Of a stretch of 64,000 nt of DNA, positions 20,301 through 33,209 are shown in pieces. A model generated the notes under the pieces. The model saw nothing but the letters and a program-made list of their open reading frames with translations. It ran no database searches and was not told the DNA's origin. This stretch comes from Pleurodeles waltl (taxonomy: Eukaryota; Chordata; Amphibia; Caudata; Salamandridae): contig NC_090450.1 in assembly GCF_031143425.1 (NCBI RefSeq), positions 168,013,486 through 168,077,485 on the forward strand, given 5' to 3'. Made by a program: the position numbers and the translations under genes. The stretch's first letter is position 1. Each line of letters starts with the position of its first letter.

Positions 20301-21232
20301 AAGGGGGCGAAACACGTGTCAGCTGTTTTTCATCATATGTTCAAGATTTCTACTGTTGTTTTTTCATCATGTGTTCAAGATTTTTACATGGAATACTAAG
20401 ACACTCAAGATTTGTCACTACCAATAAATTAAACCTTTTTGAAAGCAATGATTGAATGACTTCATGATTGATTACAATGTGATGGAACTTTGACAATACT
20501 GACCTTTATGAGTGGGCTATATATTTTTTGGGAACTGCTCTAAAGTGATGCCATGCTCCCAAGTTCCATTTCGGGTACCCACAATGCTGTGGAGGGGCCT
20601 GTGGAGGTGCCCAGATTTTTTTAATTCTTTTTTAGTGTGCGCAGTGGGCCCTCGTCTGGTTGCAGGTCCGTTTTCTCGTCCAGCCCTGCACCAGCCCTGT
20701 GTCTCCGAACAAGCTACACATGATCTTCGGGTGTGCTTAGCATCTGCTGAGCACAGGCTCTGGGGCATGACCTGACCTTTTGTTAGGTAATCAGCCATTG
20801 TAGTGCGTTCATTTTGCAGACTGGCATTTTTCTGTCTGAACTACAGCGCCTGATTAAACCGTGCTGCAGTTGGAGGTGGTGAAATGCCTGTGGGCAAGGT
20901 GGGGATAGAACTGGGGTACAGAGGGCACACCTCATAAAAAAGGCAAGAACTGCAGGGCAAACACCGGCATTGGGAGTGTGTTGATGTTTCCCCTATGGTG
21001 AAATGTCTACAAATCCTTTTGCTAAACAAGGTTACTATTCTTCCACTCATACTTGAGTGTAAAAAGGAATGCCTGATTAAATTTTACTAATACTGTAGCT
21101 AGTACGCCCCCTGCCTAATGTATAATGCATTTGTGGGTGCAAGCTAGTATCTAAGTATGTTCCACTATTACATTCTCATAAATCATAATCTAATGTCAAC
21201 AAAAAGACCTACTAGGATTAACATGATCTAAA
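17336..21232. other. AT-rich intergenic DNA
   Basis: About 3.9 kb with no coding signal longer than chance. Apart from the tRNA-like block near 20160, I see no repeat I can name. The motif GAAACACGTGTC at about 20310 also occurs, as its complement with one change, near 60080. Confidence 0.4.
20155..20212 (+). repeat. Possible tRNA-derived SINE head
   Basis: GGTTTGATCCC at about 20191 is close to a pol III B box, and the preceding CGCCTACAACGCTG is reminiscent of a tRNA anticodon arm. There is no clear acceptor stem and I did not find other copies here. Weak. Confidence 0.3.
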
Positions 21233-21246
21233 TTCATTCAGCAACT
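21233..21246. repeat. LINE target-site duplication, left
   Basis: TTCATTCAGCAACT; 13 of 14 bases match 28076-28089. Confidence 0.8.
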
Positions 21247-22204
21247 GGGGGCGTGTCCAAGTTGGTGACCGGAGCCCTGGTACTCCAGTAAAGCCCCAGG
21301 GAGTGATACGGCGCTAGACAAGAGTGGCGAAGCCGAGCTGCTTGGACAGCGCCTTCGCCGCAAAGAGAGTGGAGTCCCAGCCTGCGTAGCCTGTGTGAGG
21401 GCCTGCGCCCTGCTTGCGCGAGGGGTGAGCTTGTCACCGAGACCCGGGCATCCCCTCTACCATACGACGATAAGGCACGTGTGCTGTGATCCCCATGATG
21501 GGAGGCGCCGGGGGTGCTGTGAAATCTTGCGGTTGGGAGCATGAGGGCTCCGATACAGTAATGCATCGACTTGGCTGCACTTTTTGGGCCACAGCTTGGG
21601 CCGCACACAGCCCGTGAGGCTCCTACTTAACCCTTAGCTGCACACAAGCTCCAGCTCGCGTGATTGAGGACGCTATTCACTCTCCTGATGCTCTAGCATC
21701 CTATAATAGCTGATATGGGACCGGCCTGGTGACTTTTGACCTAATCCCATCACCCTGGAGCCCTGATTCGCCAGCCACACTGCGTTATTTGACACAGACC
21801 ACCTTTTTGGAGCCGCTAGCGGTTGCCAGGCTCGGGGGTACACTGGGACTGCGCCCCCAGATCGTGACAGTCTGTTTACAAGCTACTTGGAAATATGCGA
21901 GCGACGCTGTCTCATAGGGCCAATTTCTCCTTCCAGCATTGCCTCGATTTGCATCCATACCACACTGAAGCAGGTTGCACCTGAACTGCCCCCAGATTCA
22001 CATTGTGCTACTTCACGGGGACATCATATTATCCATACCAGCGCTCTGGCGCCGTACATGGGTGTTCACTCACTGGAGGCCTTTTAGCTGCCGATATAGC
22101 ATCTATCTCCTTCTCCCTGGACATTCACCTCCGGGGTTGTCCTGGTGGGTGCGAGCCTGATTGGGTGCTCCTGCCTGGGGCCCTCTCATGGTCTGGGCAG
22201 ACGG

Positions 22205-23215
22205 ATGGGTAAATCGAGATCCGCCAGGACTTCTGCGACAACCCTGTAGACAGCAGGGACGCTGACTGGGAACCTGGACTCGACCTGCCAGGCGTTGCGC
22301 CAGATAGAAGTCACCCTACATAATCACACATCACAATTCGAGAGGGTGCTACAGGCAATACTAGACACCACAAATACTCTTGAGATGAAGATTGATGCTG
22401 TTACGCTGGACATTAACCTCCAACGGACCGACCGCCGGGCATTGGTGGAGAGAGTGACAGAAACGGAGAGTGATATGGCGACGCTGTCCCCCAGCGTGAA
22501 GGCCCTTCAGGAGAAGATGACACATGTAACCACGGAGGTGGACGAGCTCAGACGTAGGGCCAAAGATGCGGAGGGGAGATCGAGGCAATATAACATACGC
22601 CTGGTGGGATTCCCAGAGAGGGCCGAGGGCCCCAGCACAGAATAGTTTTTGGAGAGTTGGCTGACAGACACCATTCTACGGAACAAAGTGCCAAAATTAT
22701 TTTCGGTAGAATGTGCTCATAAAGTACCGGGCAGACCTCCACCACCGGGTGCTCATCCCCGACCATTGATAGCCCGCTTCCTCAACTACTGCGATAGAGA
22801 CTTGGTGCTGCAGCTGCTCCGTAAGGAGGGCCCGCAAAAGTTTGAGAACGCATCAATATCTACCTATCCGGACTTCACTGCTGAAGTCCAAAAAAGGCAT
22901 AGTTCCTTCTACACAGCGAAACAACGCCTCAGTGAGCATAATATTAAATATTCCCTTCTCTTCCCTGCGAAATTGCGAGTGCCAGATGGCTTGGCAGTGC
23001 ACATTTTCTCCTCTTCAGACGACGCTTGGACCTGGCTGCACGCTAAGGGGTTCGCCCAGCCTGCGCAACAGAGGGATGCAGAGGAGTCATGGTCGCCCCC
23101 TAAGGGGAGACACGGATGCCGGGCTCACTCTGAGATCAAACTTACCAAGGCACAGTCGGCGGCAGAGCGTACCTGCCTACTGCGCGATGCCACGCAGTTT
23201 GTATCCAACCCTTAA
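22205..23215 (+). pseudogene. L1-type ORF1 (RNA-binding chaperone), two in-frame stops
   Basis: ORF1p coats LINE RNA and acts as a nucleic-acid chaperone. The frame starts at ATG 22205 (MGKSRSARTSATT), is stopped by TAG at 22247, reopens through 22295-22642 as a predicted coiled coil (heptad-like TLEMKIDAVTLDI to VDELRRRAKDAEG), is cut again by TAG at 22643-22645, then continues in the same frame to 23215. The middle reads SRQYNIRLVGFPERAEG, the start of the RRM-like domain. The C-terminal domain has the typical YPDFTAEVQKRHSSF and KYSLLFPAKLRV blocks. Domain order and length (about 336 codons) fit vertebrate L1 ORF1. Confidence 0.85.
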
Positions 23216-23846
23216 TCGGTCTTGAGTGAACTAGCTGATGCCGAAGCCGACCATGCAGACTCCTATGATGCTGGGGACTCCCATTGGGGCCCGTTACTCA
23301 CCCGCGTTCTGCAGATGACATATGATCTACATACTCTATACTACCACTCACTCATTGGGAGTGGCCCCCACACTCTTTTTGTTCTTGCCTGCTCAGTGAG
23401 TGACCTGATGAACTAGTGAGTTTGTGTGCCCTGGTACGGGTCACACCACCGGTGTACTCCGGCTGGGCTTTGGACCAGTGTGGCCTGCGTTGCTATTTGG
23501 GTGGCCGGGAGCGAGATTCTCGCAGTCTGATGCCTAACACCACGCCCCACTCCATATGGATCAGCTCTCTCTTCTGCCTGCTCGGAGGCCTTATTCTATT
23601 TTCTTGTGTTGTTTACTCACGACATATGTTGTTGTTGTTTTTAATGCCTATTTCATTGGGGACTCTTTTTTTCTTATACCCCCATTTGTTCGTTTTGTTA
23701 TTGCCACGGTTTGTATTCGGGGTGAGGTCGTGCTGGTTTTCCTGTGCCGAGACACTTGTCCGGAGGTGAGGGCTTGTCGAGATTGTCCGAAGTATAGGGG
23801 GTATGAACTCAGGGGCTCCCCCACTGCCTTACATCATCGTATAGTA

Positions 23847-26800
23847 ATGGTTGTACAATCTCAGGCACACATCCCTCGTTATAACGTGGTCACATGGAAT
23901 GTAAGGGGCATGTCCACTCCGCGCAGGCAACAACGCATATATGCTGTTCTGAGGCGACACCTAGTCCATATTGCAATGCTGCAGGAAACACACTCATCCT
24001 CAACCACGATAGAGAACATGCGTGCCAGCTGGAGGGGTCAGTTGGTGGGCACTATCTCCTCATCCTTTGCTCGGGGCGTAGCAATTTGGATTATTTGGAT
24101 TTGGATGATTTCAAACACACGGATAGACCCTCTTGTGGCTCTTTATACACCCAATTCCACCCAAAAAAGCTTTTTACATGCAATGTTGGCTGGATTGTTT
24201 AGGGATCCTTCTGTGGAGAGTATTTGGGGAGGAGACCTCAACTGTGTTTTGGAAGTCGATTTTGGTCGCTCCTTCCCCCCCTCTGCCCTGAGTAGACAGA
24301 TTTTGCATTAGTTTGAAGCATGGGGAGTGAAGAATGGCTTGTTCGATGTTTGGTGCTTGCGGCACCTGGCGGACCGTGAATACTCATTCTACTCTCCGGT
24401 GCATGACTTACACACCAGGATAGACCTTATTTTTACCCCGCCCTCGTTGGTACACAGGATTTGTGCCTCAGATTATCTGGCTCGTACCAAGTTAGATCAC
24501 TGTCCCCTGCGGGTAGTCCTGGATTGGGGCCGTCAGAGAGCTTGGATACCTACATGGCGTTTGCAGCCAGAGGCCTTGGCGGATCCGCCTTTCCGTGCGG
24601 AACTTGCTCAATGCCTAGCCACTTACTTCTCACAAAATCACAACATGACATTACATAGGGCAACAGAGTGGAATGCTCACAAAGTAGTGATACGAGGCCG
24701 TTGCATGGCTGCTTCCATCAGGGTCCGTTGTGTCCTGGTCAGGGAGCTATCGGAGCTGGAATCTAAACTGCGCATAGTAGAAATCGCAGTGGCTAGAGGT
24801 GAGGAGTCAGCGGGCATGCTTGCACCCTTGCTCGAAAGACACAGAAAAGCCGACGATAGACTGAGCAAAAATGATTATCGGCATTATATTACATGACAAT
24901 ATGTATGCAGAGGGGGACAGGGCAGGACATTTGCTGGCTTGGTTAGTACGCGATAATCCCCAATCCTCGCCCATTGGGGCGATCCGATTATACACCGGAG
25001 AGATAGTAAACACCCAAGAGGCGATTAACAAAGCTTTTTTTGCCTACTATCGTGAGTTATACGCGCCACCGCCTCCCACGACGGGACGAGTGGCTGGCTT
25101 CTTGAGCTCTCTACAGCTAAGTTGCCTGCTCCCGGTGCGGGCGGTCACATTGGAAGGCCCTATTGGTCTGGAAGAGATACGCCTTGCGTTATCCCAAATG
25201 TCCCGAAACAAGGCTCCTGGCTAAGATGGTCTCCCAGTTGAGTACTTTGTATCTCTGGCACCCCATCTCCTACAACCCATGCTCCAGGTGTTCAATAAAC
25301 CGCAGTCTTATAGGCAGTTGCCGGCTACTATGCGTGAGGCCCTCATAGCGGTACTCCCGAAACCTGCCCGCGACCCCCTGGATGTTCGCTCAAACCGCCC
25401 TCTTTCATTGTTAAACACAGATTGTAAAGTGCTCGGGAAAATATAAGCCAATAGGCTCCTCCCGTATGTTCCTCATTTGATACACAAGGATCAATCAGGC
25501 TTCATACCCGGTAGGAATACTTTTCTGAACATTAGGAGATTGATCCGCATACTACATAAGAGCGAATCTGTGCCCAGCCACAATGGAGTTGCCTTGTTGC
25601 TGGATATAGAAAAGGAGTTTAACACGTTGAGTTGGGACTTTCTTTTTCAATCGCTTGCTGTGATGGGCTTTGGTGACAGATTCATAACATGGATTAGAAC
25701 ATTATACTCTAGCCCATCGGCCTGCGTCAAGACGGGGCAGATTGTCTCCGACCCATTCCCATCTCCAGGGGCACCAGACAGGGATGCCGGCTGTCTCCTT
25801 TGCTGTTTGCCATAGCTATGGAGCCCTGAGCTGCCCACCTCAGAACACATGCACAGCAATGGGGTATTCCAGAATTACACACTCTTAACATAATCTCCCT
25901 GTACCCAGATGATGCTTTGATCTATTTACGTGATCACACGACGTCTGTGTGCCGAGTTTTGGAGTCCTTAGACTGTTATGCTGCCATCTCCGGCCTGTGT
26001 GTAAATAGGTGTAAATCTTGCATTTGCCCCCTGTCTCCTGTCCCTCCGGAACTCGAATCGGCACTGCCGGAATATCACCTGCCATGGTGCCATACCACCT
26101 TTAAATACCTGGGCATACAGATGTACCACTCTTTGGAGGACCTTAGAGAGGGCAATCTGGGCAGAGTTCTTTACTCCATAAGGGGCTCTCTGCCCTTCTG
26201 GGGGGCACTCCCCTTGTCTCCCATGGGTAGAGTTTCCATCACTAAGATGCTCATCCTGCCTTGCCTACTTTACTACTTTGTAGCGCTCCCAATTGTCTTA
26301 CCACGCACATTCTTTAAGACACTACATGGCATGGTGACAGATTTCATATGGGGAAAAGATAGATGCCGCGTGGCGCCGTCCACAACACAATACCCGTTGA
26401 TCGATGTGGTTTGGCTGTTCCCAATTTTTAAATGTATTATGCAACCTCCCAACTACAATGGCCAGCCGATTGGCTGGGCGAACGTCGCACAGCAGAAAAA
26501 GCAGTCTTAACTTACGCTTTGGCACTATTGCCACTGTTGACATGGTTGACAGATAAATCTCTCCCCTCACCACATGGCAATGTCATATTAGCGACTGCGA
26601 AGTCATGCTGGCTACGTAATGTTCATGGTAGTAGTCCCCGCATACCATATTCCCCTCTATATCCTCTGACGCTTCTGCCTGAGGCGTGGACTTTGCTAAC
26701 ACATCATAATATGTCTCCATGGAGAGAAGCAGGCCTTTTCACTGTTGGGAACTTTTATTCAGACAACACATTATTGACTTTCGGCAAACTGTTGGTGAGC

Positions 26801-27255
26801 ACGAAGATACCACCCGGTAACTTTTTAGCATGTTGCACTATACGACACCTACTTCATATCACACGGGGCATGGGCGATGTTGAGCCTTTAACGTCACAGA
26901 TCCTTACACTGGTCCTTCGATTGGTGGTGCAAGAAGAGCGGTGTCAAGGTTGTATTCCATGCTGTTACCAGGAGAGCTCCAGGGCTTGGACAACGCGAAA
27001 TCTTGTTGGGATGAGGCACTACCCACGCTCCTGTCCTTGGCGGCGTGGTCATCTGTGCTCTTTTCTTTTAAGAATGTCTCTCAGAATGCTAGACTCCGCT
27101 ACACCCAATTTAATTATCTACACCACTCTTACCTGTCGCTCTCCTGCATAAAGCATATGTTTCCTGCGTCGGACCCGGTGTGCTCCCGCTGCAGGGACCC
27201 TCTGGCAGATTTCTACCATCTGGTGTGGAGTTGCCCTCCGTTATCCATAGCTTGA
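23847..27255 (+). pseudogene. L1-type ORF2 (endonuclease-reverse transcriptase), broken
   Basis: Starts at ATG 23847. The apurinic-type endonuclease shows VVTWNVRGM, MLQETHSS, GGDLNCVLE and KLDHCPLRVVLDW, interrupted by TAG at 24309. A frameshift near 24890 leads into the RT region with stops at 25222 and 25444. RT blocks include NKAPG, SNRPLSLLN, DQSGFIPGRN and LLLDIEKEFN; a second frameshift lies near 25765. The catalytic box reads YPDD at 25902-25913 instead of the usual YADD, a change likely to harm activity. A further frame change occurs near 26430. The C-terminal part has FKYLGIQMYHS, LPLSPMGRVSITKMLILP and the CSRCRDPLADFYHLVWSCP cluster near 27181-27237. Confidence 0.85.
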
Positions 27256-28075
27256 CAGCGTACTACTGCTGAGGTATCTGACATCACTGCCCACACCGTG
27301 CAGACGACACCTGAGTCCTGTCTGCTAGGTCTGCGATATCACGCCAGTAAGGACAAACAACTCCATAGGTTCATTGACTTAGCATTCATTACTTTCAAAT
27401 GACAAATAGCCACCCACTGGAAAGCACCACACATCCCCAATCACGACAGTTGGTTGCGAGTTTTGCTACAGCAATCCCACGCAAAGACCAAACACTGCGC
27501 AATTGACAGCATAGAGGTCTAATACAGGGTGGATCCGACATCTGGGACAACTTAATCGTTAACATGGAGGCCAAGAACGACACACGTCCACCTTAGACTT
27601 ATCGCAGATATTGAAACATGTGATTGACTTGTGCTCCTCTAGAACTGTATTCTCTTAGCGGTTGGTTGATGAGGTTGTCACGGCTTTCATACTCGAGGCG
27701 GCGCAAACAGGGGGGTGGAGCATGGGAGTCATTGACACCCTTATTGTCCTCTCCATTGAGACTTAGCCCATCTTACTCTTCAGCTCATACTAATATTGCT
27801 CGATGCCCCTCCACAAACCTACCATGCACCTATGGCGCGCTTGGGCACCCTGCGTCCCCCCTTTTCCTTGGGTTCCTTGTCTTGCACCGCCTCCATTCTG
27901 TAGAGAGGCAGCAAAATTCTCGACAAGCGGCATAGTTTACTGTTGTTGTTTTAATTGTATCTCTGTTTATATGATATAAGGAATGTCTTTATTCCCGTGG
28001 ACCTGAACTGTCGCATCAGGAGTGTTTCACCTTGTGTGTTACTGTCGAAATATTAAAGAGATATATAAAAAAAAG

Positions 28076-28089
28076 TTCATTCAGCAGCT
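28076..28089. repeat. LINE target-site duplication, right
   Basis: TTCATTCAGCAGCT, paired with 21233-21246. Confidence 0.8.
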
Positions 28090-30110
28090 AGATGTTATCA
28101 CAGATATTGCACAGTTCACACTTTCATCTAACAACAGAGTAGACTAAATTGATCAATTACGTTTCTCTTTACAAAACTGCCTTGTTCTCCCGAGCTCCCA
28201 TCATTTTGGGATTTCAGTGAACACTGCCAATGTATATTTTCCCTTCATCTTGTCAGTGCAAACGTCTCCAACTAGAGATCTGATTTACAAAGATATAGAA
28301 CTGGCAAAAGAGAGTGGTATTTCTGTCTTAGACTGGAAAAGCATTCCTAATTCTGTGTTAATTGTGAAACGCACCTTTCAAAATCTGGTCGCATAATCCC
28401 AAATCTGTATTAGTCCAGAAAAGACACCATTAATATGATGGCAACATTTTTGTAAACAAGGTCCAGCTTTCCTGGCCTAAGACAATTTTAAGATTGCCTT
28501 GAGTCTGAAAAAATATTTGTTAACATGTCCCTGTGTTTGCAAACCGTTCGTTACAATAGGAATCCATATAGAAAATTCAGTAAAATTAGAGTTCCCAAAA
28601 AAACTCAGGTGCAATAACATTTGAGCTGTATCAACAAGATGTTAATGCAGTGGGAGTTCCTACAGAAGGAGGCGTGAAACAGTATGCAGTTAGGAAGCTA
28701 TGCACACTGAACTATGTTCAGGTGCAATGTGCGGTTATAAAACAACGGTGATTATTAAATGTCTGCTTTTAATGTAGTGATTTTGCTGCATTTATCCCCC
28801 AATCCAGCTTTATGTAACCATAACGGAGGTTTTCAAAGAGAAAATATTAATTAAAACCCTTCTAGTAGTTGAGGGCACAAAATGGCCAAGGATCTTGTAA
28901 ATTTGAATGGCCATCTTTCACAGCATGATTTAATCTTTCTTTGAAAGCCTCTTTTTCTCATACTCAACTTGTGTTTGTTGAGCTCATAGTTAAGGACTAC
29001 AAGATGGCAGCACATCGAACTACAATACTGCAGATGAATCTGTAATGTAAGTTCCAAGATAAACTCTACAAATACGGAGCCATCTGTTATCTACAATCGC
29101 CAATCAATCCAATCACTTAGGAAAGGAGTTGTAATGGGAAGAGTGAGGTAAATTATTTTAAGCGTTCCAATGAAATTCAGATGAAGCAAAAATTAACAAG
29201 TAAATAAACCTAAATACTTGGACAATGTAAACTTTTTTGAGTAAATGAATAAGGGCCTCATTTAGTTTTGGGTGGTGTGAGAGGAATGCTGATGGGAACC
29301 CTTGGATTACTAGTTTGTCTGCTACAGGACTGCATGGTCATTCTAACAGCCATATCTACTCCGCTTAAAAGGATGGGGTAACTGCTCAGGTTTTAAAGAG
29401 GCAGAACTCCTGACCTGCAAAATTGGTGTTCCCATGCCTCATCAGTGCTGTGTTTAGACCTGGCCAGAACTCACAGAATTTCACTTTGTGGAATCACTTA
29501 GATTTATGTAAAAACTCCATGAGATCATGTGGAGTTCCACCAATGGGAGAAAAATGCATGTTGTGCTGCTCATGTTCTGGTTTATGGGTCGGTAGTGCGT
29601 TCTGTGCTGAAAATGAGTGCGAATGGCCCTGCAATATTTTTACGTTGATTTTGCTACTGCTTGAATAGAAAATGTACTCGGGAAGCAGCCCTCTGATTGC
29701 GACCGCTCACGACCGCCCGCATTCATAAAATCTCAATGGATGTCTTCCTAGCGAATGAAAATCTGCATAGTGGATGTCAAATCTTGCTCACATTCTAAAG
29801 CCTTGTGTTGTTTAAGTTGTCATCGATTTGCCCAAATGGGAAACAAAATCAGCCACAAGAGTAACGCAAAGTATTCAAGTCTCCAAATCCAGTCGCAGAA
29901 TTAACATTCCACGTGAGCCTAGTCATGTTCACCACATATTGAGGTTTGGGTCACAGTTACTAATTTTCGCTCACAGGGCACAATTCACAAAGGGAGTTAT
30001 CGTGTAATAAAGATACGAGTCCGAAGTCTTTCAGCAGAGTCTTCACACTCAGGGTGGAATTTCTGCTGGGCACTCCGCAGAGAGTGTGCTGTATAGAGAT
30101 TCAGCCCTAA
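28090..30110. other. AT-rich intergenic DNA
   Basis: No gene recognised. At about 29251 GGGCCTCATTTAGTTTTGG resembles the outer end of the Harbinger-type MITE at 38101, so a one-ended MITE fragment may begin there; no matching second end was found. Confidence 0.4.
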
Positions 30111-30177
30111 GGGCCAGATGTACCAAAGGATTTTACCCATTCTGTGTCTATGGGAAAAAGCTTTCGTACATATGGCC
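30111..30177. mobile_element. 67-bp hairpin MITE, copy 1
   Basis: GGGCCAGATGTAC at the left end is mirrored by GTACATATGGCC at the right end, making a tiny inverted-repeat element around a CATTCTGTGTCTATGGG centre. A second copy in the opposite orientation lies at 35230-35296. Confidence 0.6.
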
Positions 30178-30337
30178 ATAAGTGTGGTGATTCTGTTGTA
30201 AGTGCAGAGACATCACACTCATAACTTTACTACATGTAAGCACCTTTGTGAGCTGGGCAATTCCTGTCCACAATGCAATGCATGATGGACAAAGGCAAGG
30301 AAACCGTAGAATGGCTACAGCATGTATGAAGAAAACT

Positions 30338-30660
30338 CAGGGGCATATTTATGAGCCCCTTGCACCTCCAGAGTGTCACTTTTTGTGATGCTCCAGCAAC
30401 ATAGTCTAAAAAAATTATACCTATGAGGGTATGCAAAGCCACTTTGCGTGGCTTTGAAAGGCCTCATTGATATGGAGTCAGGTAAGGCAGTGCAAATCAC
30501 TGCGTTGCCTTACTCTGTGGTTGGTAGGAGTTCCATGGGTGTTGCGGTGGGTGGTTCCACGCAATACCCATGGATTTTGATGCTTCCCCAGATTTTTAAA
30601 ATGATGTAAGCCTGGGGATGCACCAAAAAGCTTACGCATCCTGAGGGGAGGAGTAACAAG
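30338..30660. repeat. Unclassified dispersed-repeat-like block
   Basis: Begins with a palindromic GGGGCATATTTATGAGCCCC (30341-30360) and contains several short inverted pairs, such as AAGCCACTTTGCGTGGCTTT and CATGGGT...ACCCATGG. It looks like a structured DNA-transposon derivative, but I cannot name the family. Confidence 0.35.
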
Positions 30661-31926
30661 AACAAATATTTTTATTTCTCATTTTTGTTTCCTTTTTTGA
30701 TGTGCACTGCATTCTGCAGAACACACAGAAAGAGGAAAATGCCTCTCAGGATTGTTTTTGTGCAGTAAGGTGTCTCTTGCTTGGGGAGGAAGAACTGTAA
30801 CTGTAACCTCATCTTCAACCCAGGATCCAAGAGTGATTCCAAGGGCTAGTCTGCTGGCCTCCTGATCTGAGCCTCAGAGTCATAAAAGGCTCCTCAACCA
30901 ACTCCTGGAAACAGCTGCAGTGAATTTCTTATCCCCCAAGTGGTGGCCCTCAGGTCCTGGACCCTTATTATGGCTCCATGACCTTAAATCAAGCTTTTAG
31001 GCTCTTCCCGACCATGAAAGGGCCCGTTCACACTGAGACCATGCTGCTTGCACTGAAAATCAGCGCAATGCGCCGCCATCCTATCTCTTCACATAACTGC
31101 ATCGACCACTCATGGAGAACTGCCGATGTGATGCTCCTGCCAGTCTATCTGCAATGCTTAGCCTGCTCTTTGCACCATGCCGACAGCATCCTGTGATGCT
31201 CTCCTTGCTCCTAATGGCCCTCTCCAACACAAACATGACTCCTGTCACAAACCTTGAGAAAGTAAAACTTCAGCACAACTAATACGGGACTGTATCTGAC
31301 ATGTCCTGCATCGTGGTTGGCCTGAACCTTTGACTTTGACCCAGTCCAGCACAACCAGATGGCCGTGGTAGGTGGTTTCTGCTTTAGGTGCTATTTTACA
31401 TTTTATTTTGTGGAAATTCATAACTCTGGTTCTACTGATTTTAATTTAGCCATTTTGGTATTGTTTTATTCATTAAACATTGCTCTAACTTGGTGAAATC
31501 TTTTTGTGTGTATTTTTTTTCTCTGTTTGAAGTGTTGCTCAAATACTTTACACATTGCCTCTAGGTTGAGTCTGACTGCTCTTTGCCAAGTCACCAGAGT
31601 GTTGAGCGCAGGATAACGTACGGTTGGCTTGTGACTCACTCTTACTAGGATTGTGGTTGCTGCTTGACCAGGGCTCACATCCCATTAAACAAACAAACAC
31701 AATTCTCACATTGGTGAAAGCATTGTGCAGTGTTATACAGTGATTTGGTGTACACTACCATACCACATCTATGACCTTTCTGAGTTTTGTTTCCTTTTCC
31801 TCTCAATTGGTCTCTTTCCAAATGTGATTCCTGCTTCACCTTCATAGAATTGAGACTCTTTTGTTGTTGCACCAGCGATACCATTTCAGAATGGAAATGA
31901 ATCCCAACTGTCTGCCATATTAATCT

Positions 31927-32690
31927 ATGAAGGAGCTGAGAATGTTCTGCAAGGAGAGAGGGCTGACCATTGAAAAGGAGTCCACTAAGCAGGACCTATG
32001 GCATTCCCTATATGAGCTTGTGTTACTATGCTGGTATGGAGCGCCCACAGAGTACCAAGAGGGTGATGACCCTCAGGAAGAGGCTCAGGAGGACTACTTT
32101 GCAGCTCTAGGGCTAGATAAAGTGGGCCTTTTTTATTCCTGGCCCCAGAACCAGGGCACTAAGACGGTGATATCCCTGAGAAGGATGAGGAGGGGGTGGA
32201 AAATGACGTGACAATAGCTTCAGAAAAGAAGTGGGAACCCACAGAGATGGAGTCCCCTTCTGGGTCCAATGCAAGAAGCAATGTATCCTTTCTCACCCTG
32301 TCTCCTGAAGAGGTGAAGGACACACAGACTGAGAGGGACCTGAAGCTGCTGCAGGCCCAACTGGCGGCAGAGGAGGGAAAAGCTGAGGGTACAAGAGCCC
32401 TGGTCTGAGGAGAGAAAGGCAGAGGCTGAGAGAGCCTTGGAGGAGAGGAAAATATTGTTGGCTCATGGACGGAGTCTTAAAGAGCTGGACTTAAGGGCCA
32501 AACAGGTGTTAGAATCAAACAGGAATGGTGGCACTGAGAATACAGTGTCCAGAGGTGGAGGAAGGCTCCACATACCCAGGAACTTGGTGTCTAACTTTAG
32601 GGGGGGGACATAGACAGGTGGTTTAAGGCATATAAAGTAGCTCTAGAGATGCACAGGATCCCTGAGGAGATCAAGTTTTCTTTGAAATTT
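31927..32690 (+). pseudogene. gag: gag fragment of the decayed Gmr1-like element
   Basis: The N-terminal frame (MKELRMFCKERGLTIEKEST) parallels the SAP-like start of the intact gag (VKQLRGFCRALRVPTQGAS). Farther on, 32425-32680 keeps the order of the full element: the end of the charged helix, LLAHGRSLKELD, the N-rich spacer, then IPRNLVSNF and DIDRWFKAYKVALEMH equivalents in shifting frames. The capsid, zinc knuckle and everything downstream are missing after about 32690. Several frameshifts and stops are present. Confidence 0.65.
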
Positions 32691-33163
32691 GGAACTCATC
32701 ATGAGGTAGTGCAGAGGGTTATTATGAGTGCTGCAAAGAAAGTATACCATGCACATGACAAAGTGCATATTGTCTAATAGGTCAATGGGTTACTGCTTTT
32801 CTTGGAGATATGCTTTAGCTGCTTGCAGTTTTATAAGTTAATATTCTGACATAAAAGAGTGAGCTAGAAGCTATCATCAAAGAGTTGCATGGAAACTGCA
32901 AGGTATAGGCTAGAGCGTTATGACTTTTTCCCCAGTCTTTCATTATCCTAATGCTCCAAAAAGGGTTCATTTAGATAGAAATCAATTCTTATTAGTGAAG
33001 GCAACCCCCAACTACGGTGGCACTTTTTAAATTCTGAGTTTGTGATTCTCCAGATCAATTACTCTTAAACTGTAATGCCTACCAGTATACATCTTGTCCT
33101 CTGTCTGATGTAACATTTCTGTATAATGGGTTTGTGACATAAAGTGCTCTGACAAGCAACAGT

Positions 33164-33209
33164 GCTATAAAAATAATTAAATGCAGCGCTATAAAAATAA
33201 TTAAATGCA
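33164..33209. repeat. 24-bp tandem duplication
   Basis: GCTATAAAAATAATTAAATG occurs twice with a 24-bp period. It resembles the 3' tail repeats of CR1/L2 LINEs, but no LINE body is visible upstream. Confidence 0.6.

Larger units (their letters stand above)
21247..28075 (+). mobile_element. Full-length, inactivated L1-type LINE (copy B)
   Basis: About 6.8 kb: a GC-rich 5' UTR starting GGGGGCGTGTCC, ORF1, ORF2, a 3' UTR, and an ATTAAAG signal with a short A-rich tail (28050-28074). A 14-bp target duplication with one mismatch flanks it: TTCATTCAGCAACT at 21233-21246 and TTCATTCAGCAGCT at 28076-28089. Both ORFs have several stops and frameshifts, so it cannot move by itself. It shares ORF2 blocks with the LINE at 865-4174, which belongs to the same broad L1/Tx1 group. 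Confidence 0.9.
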
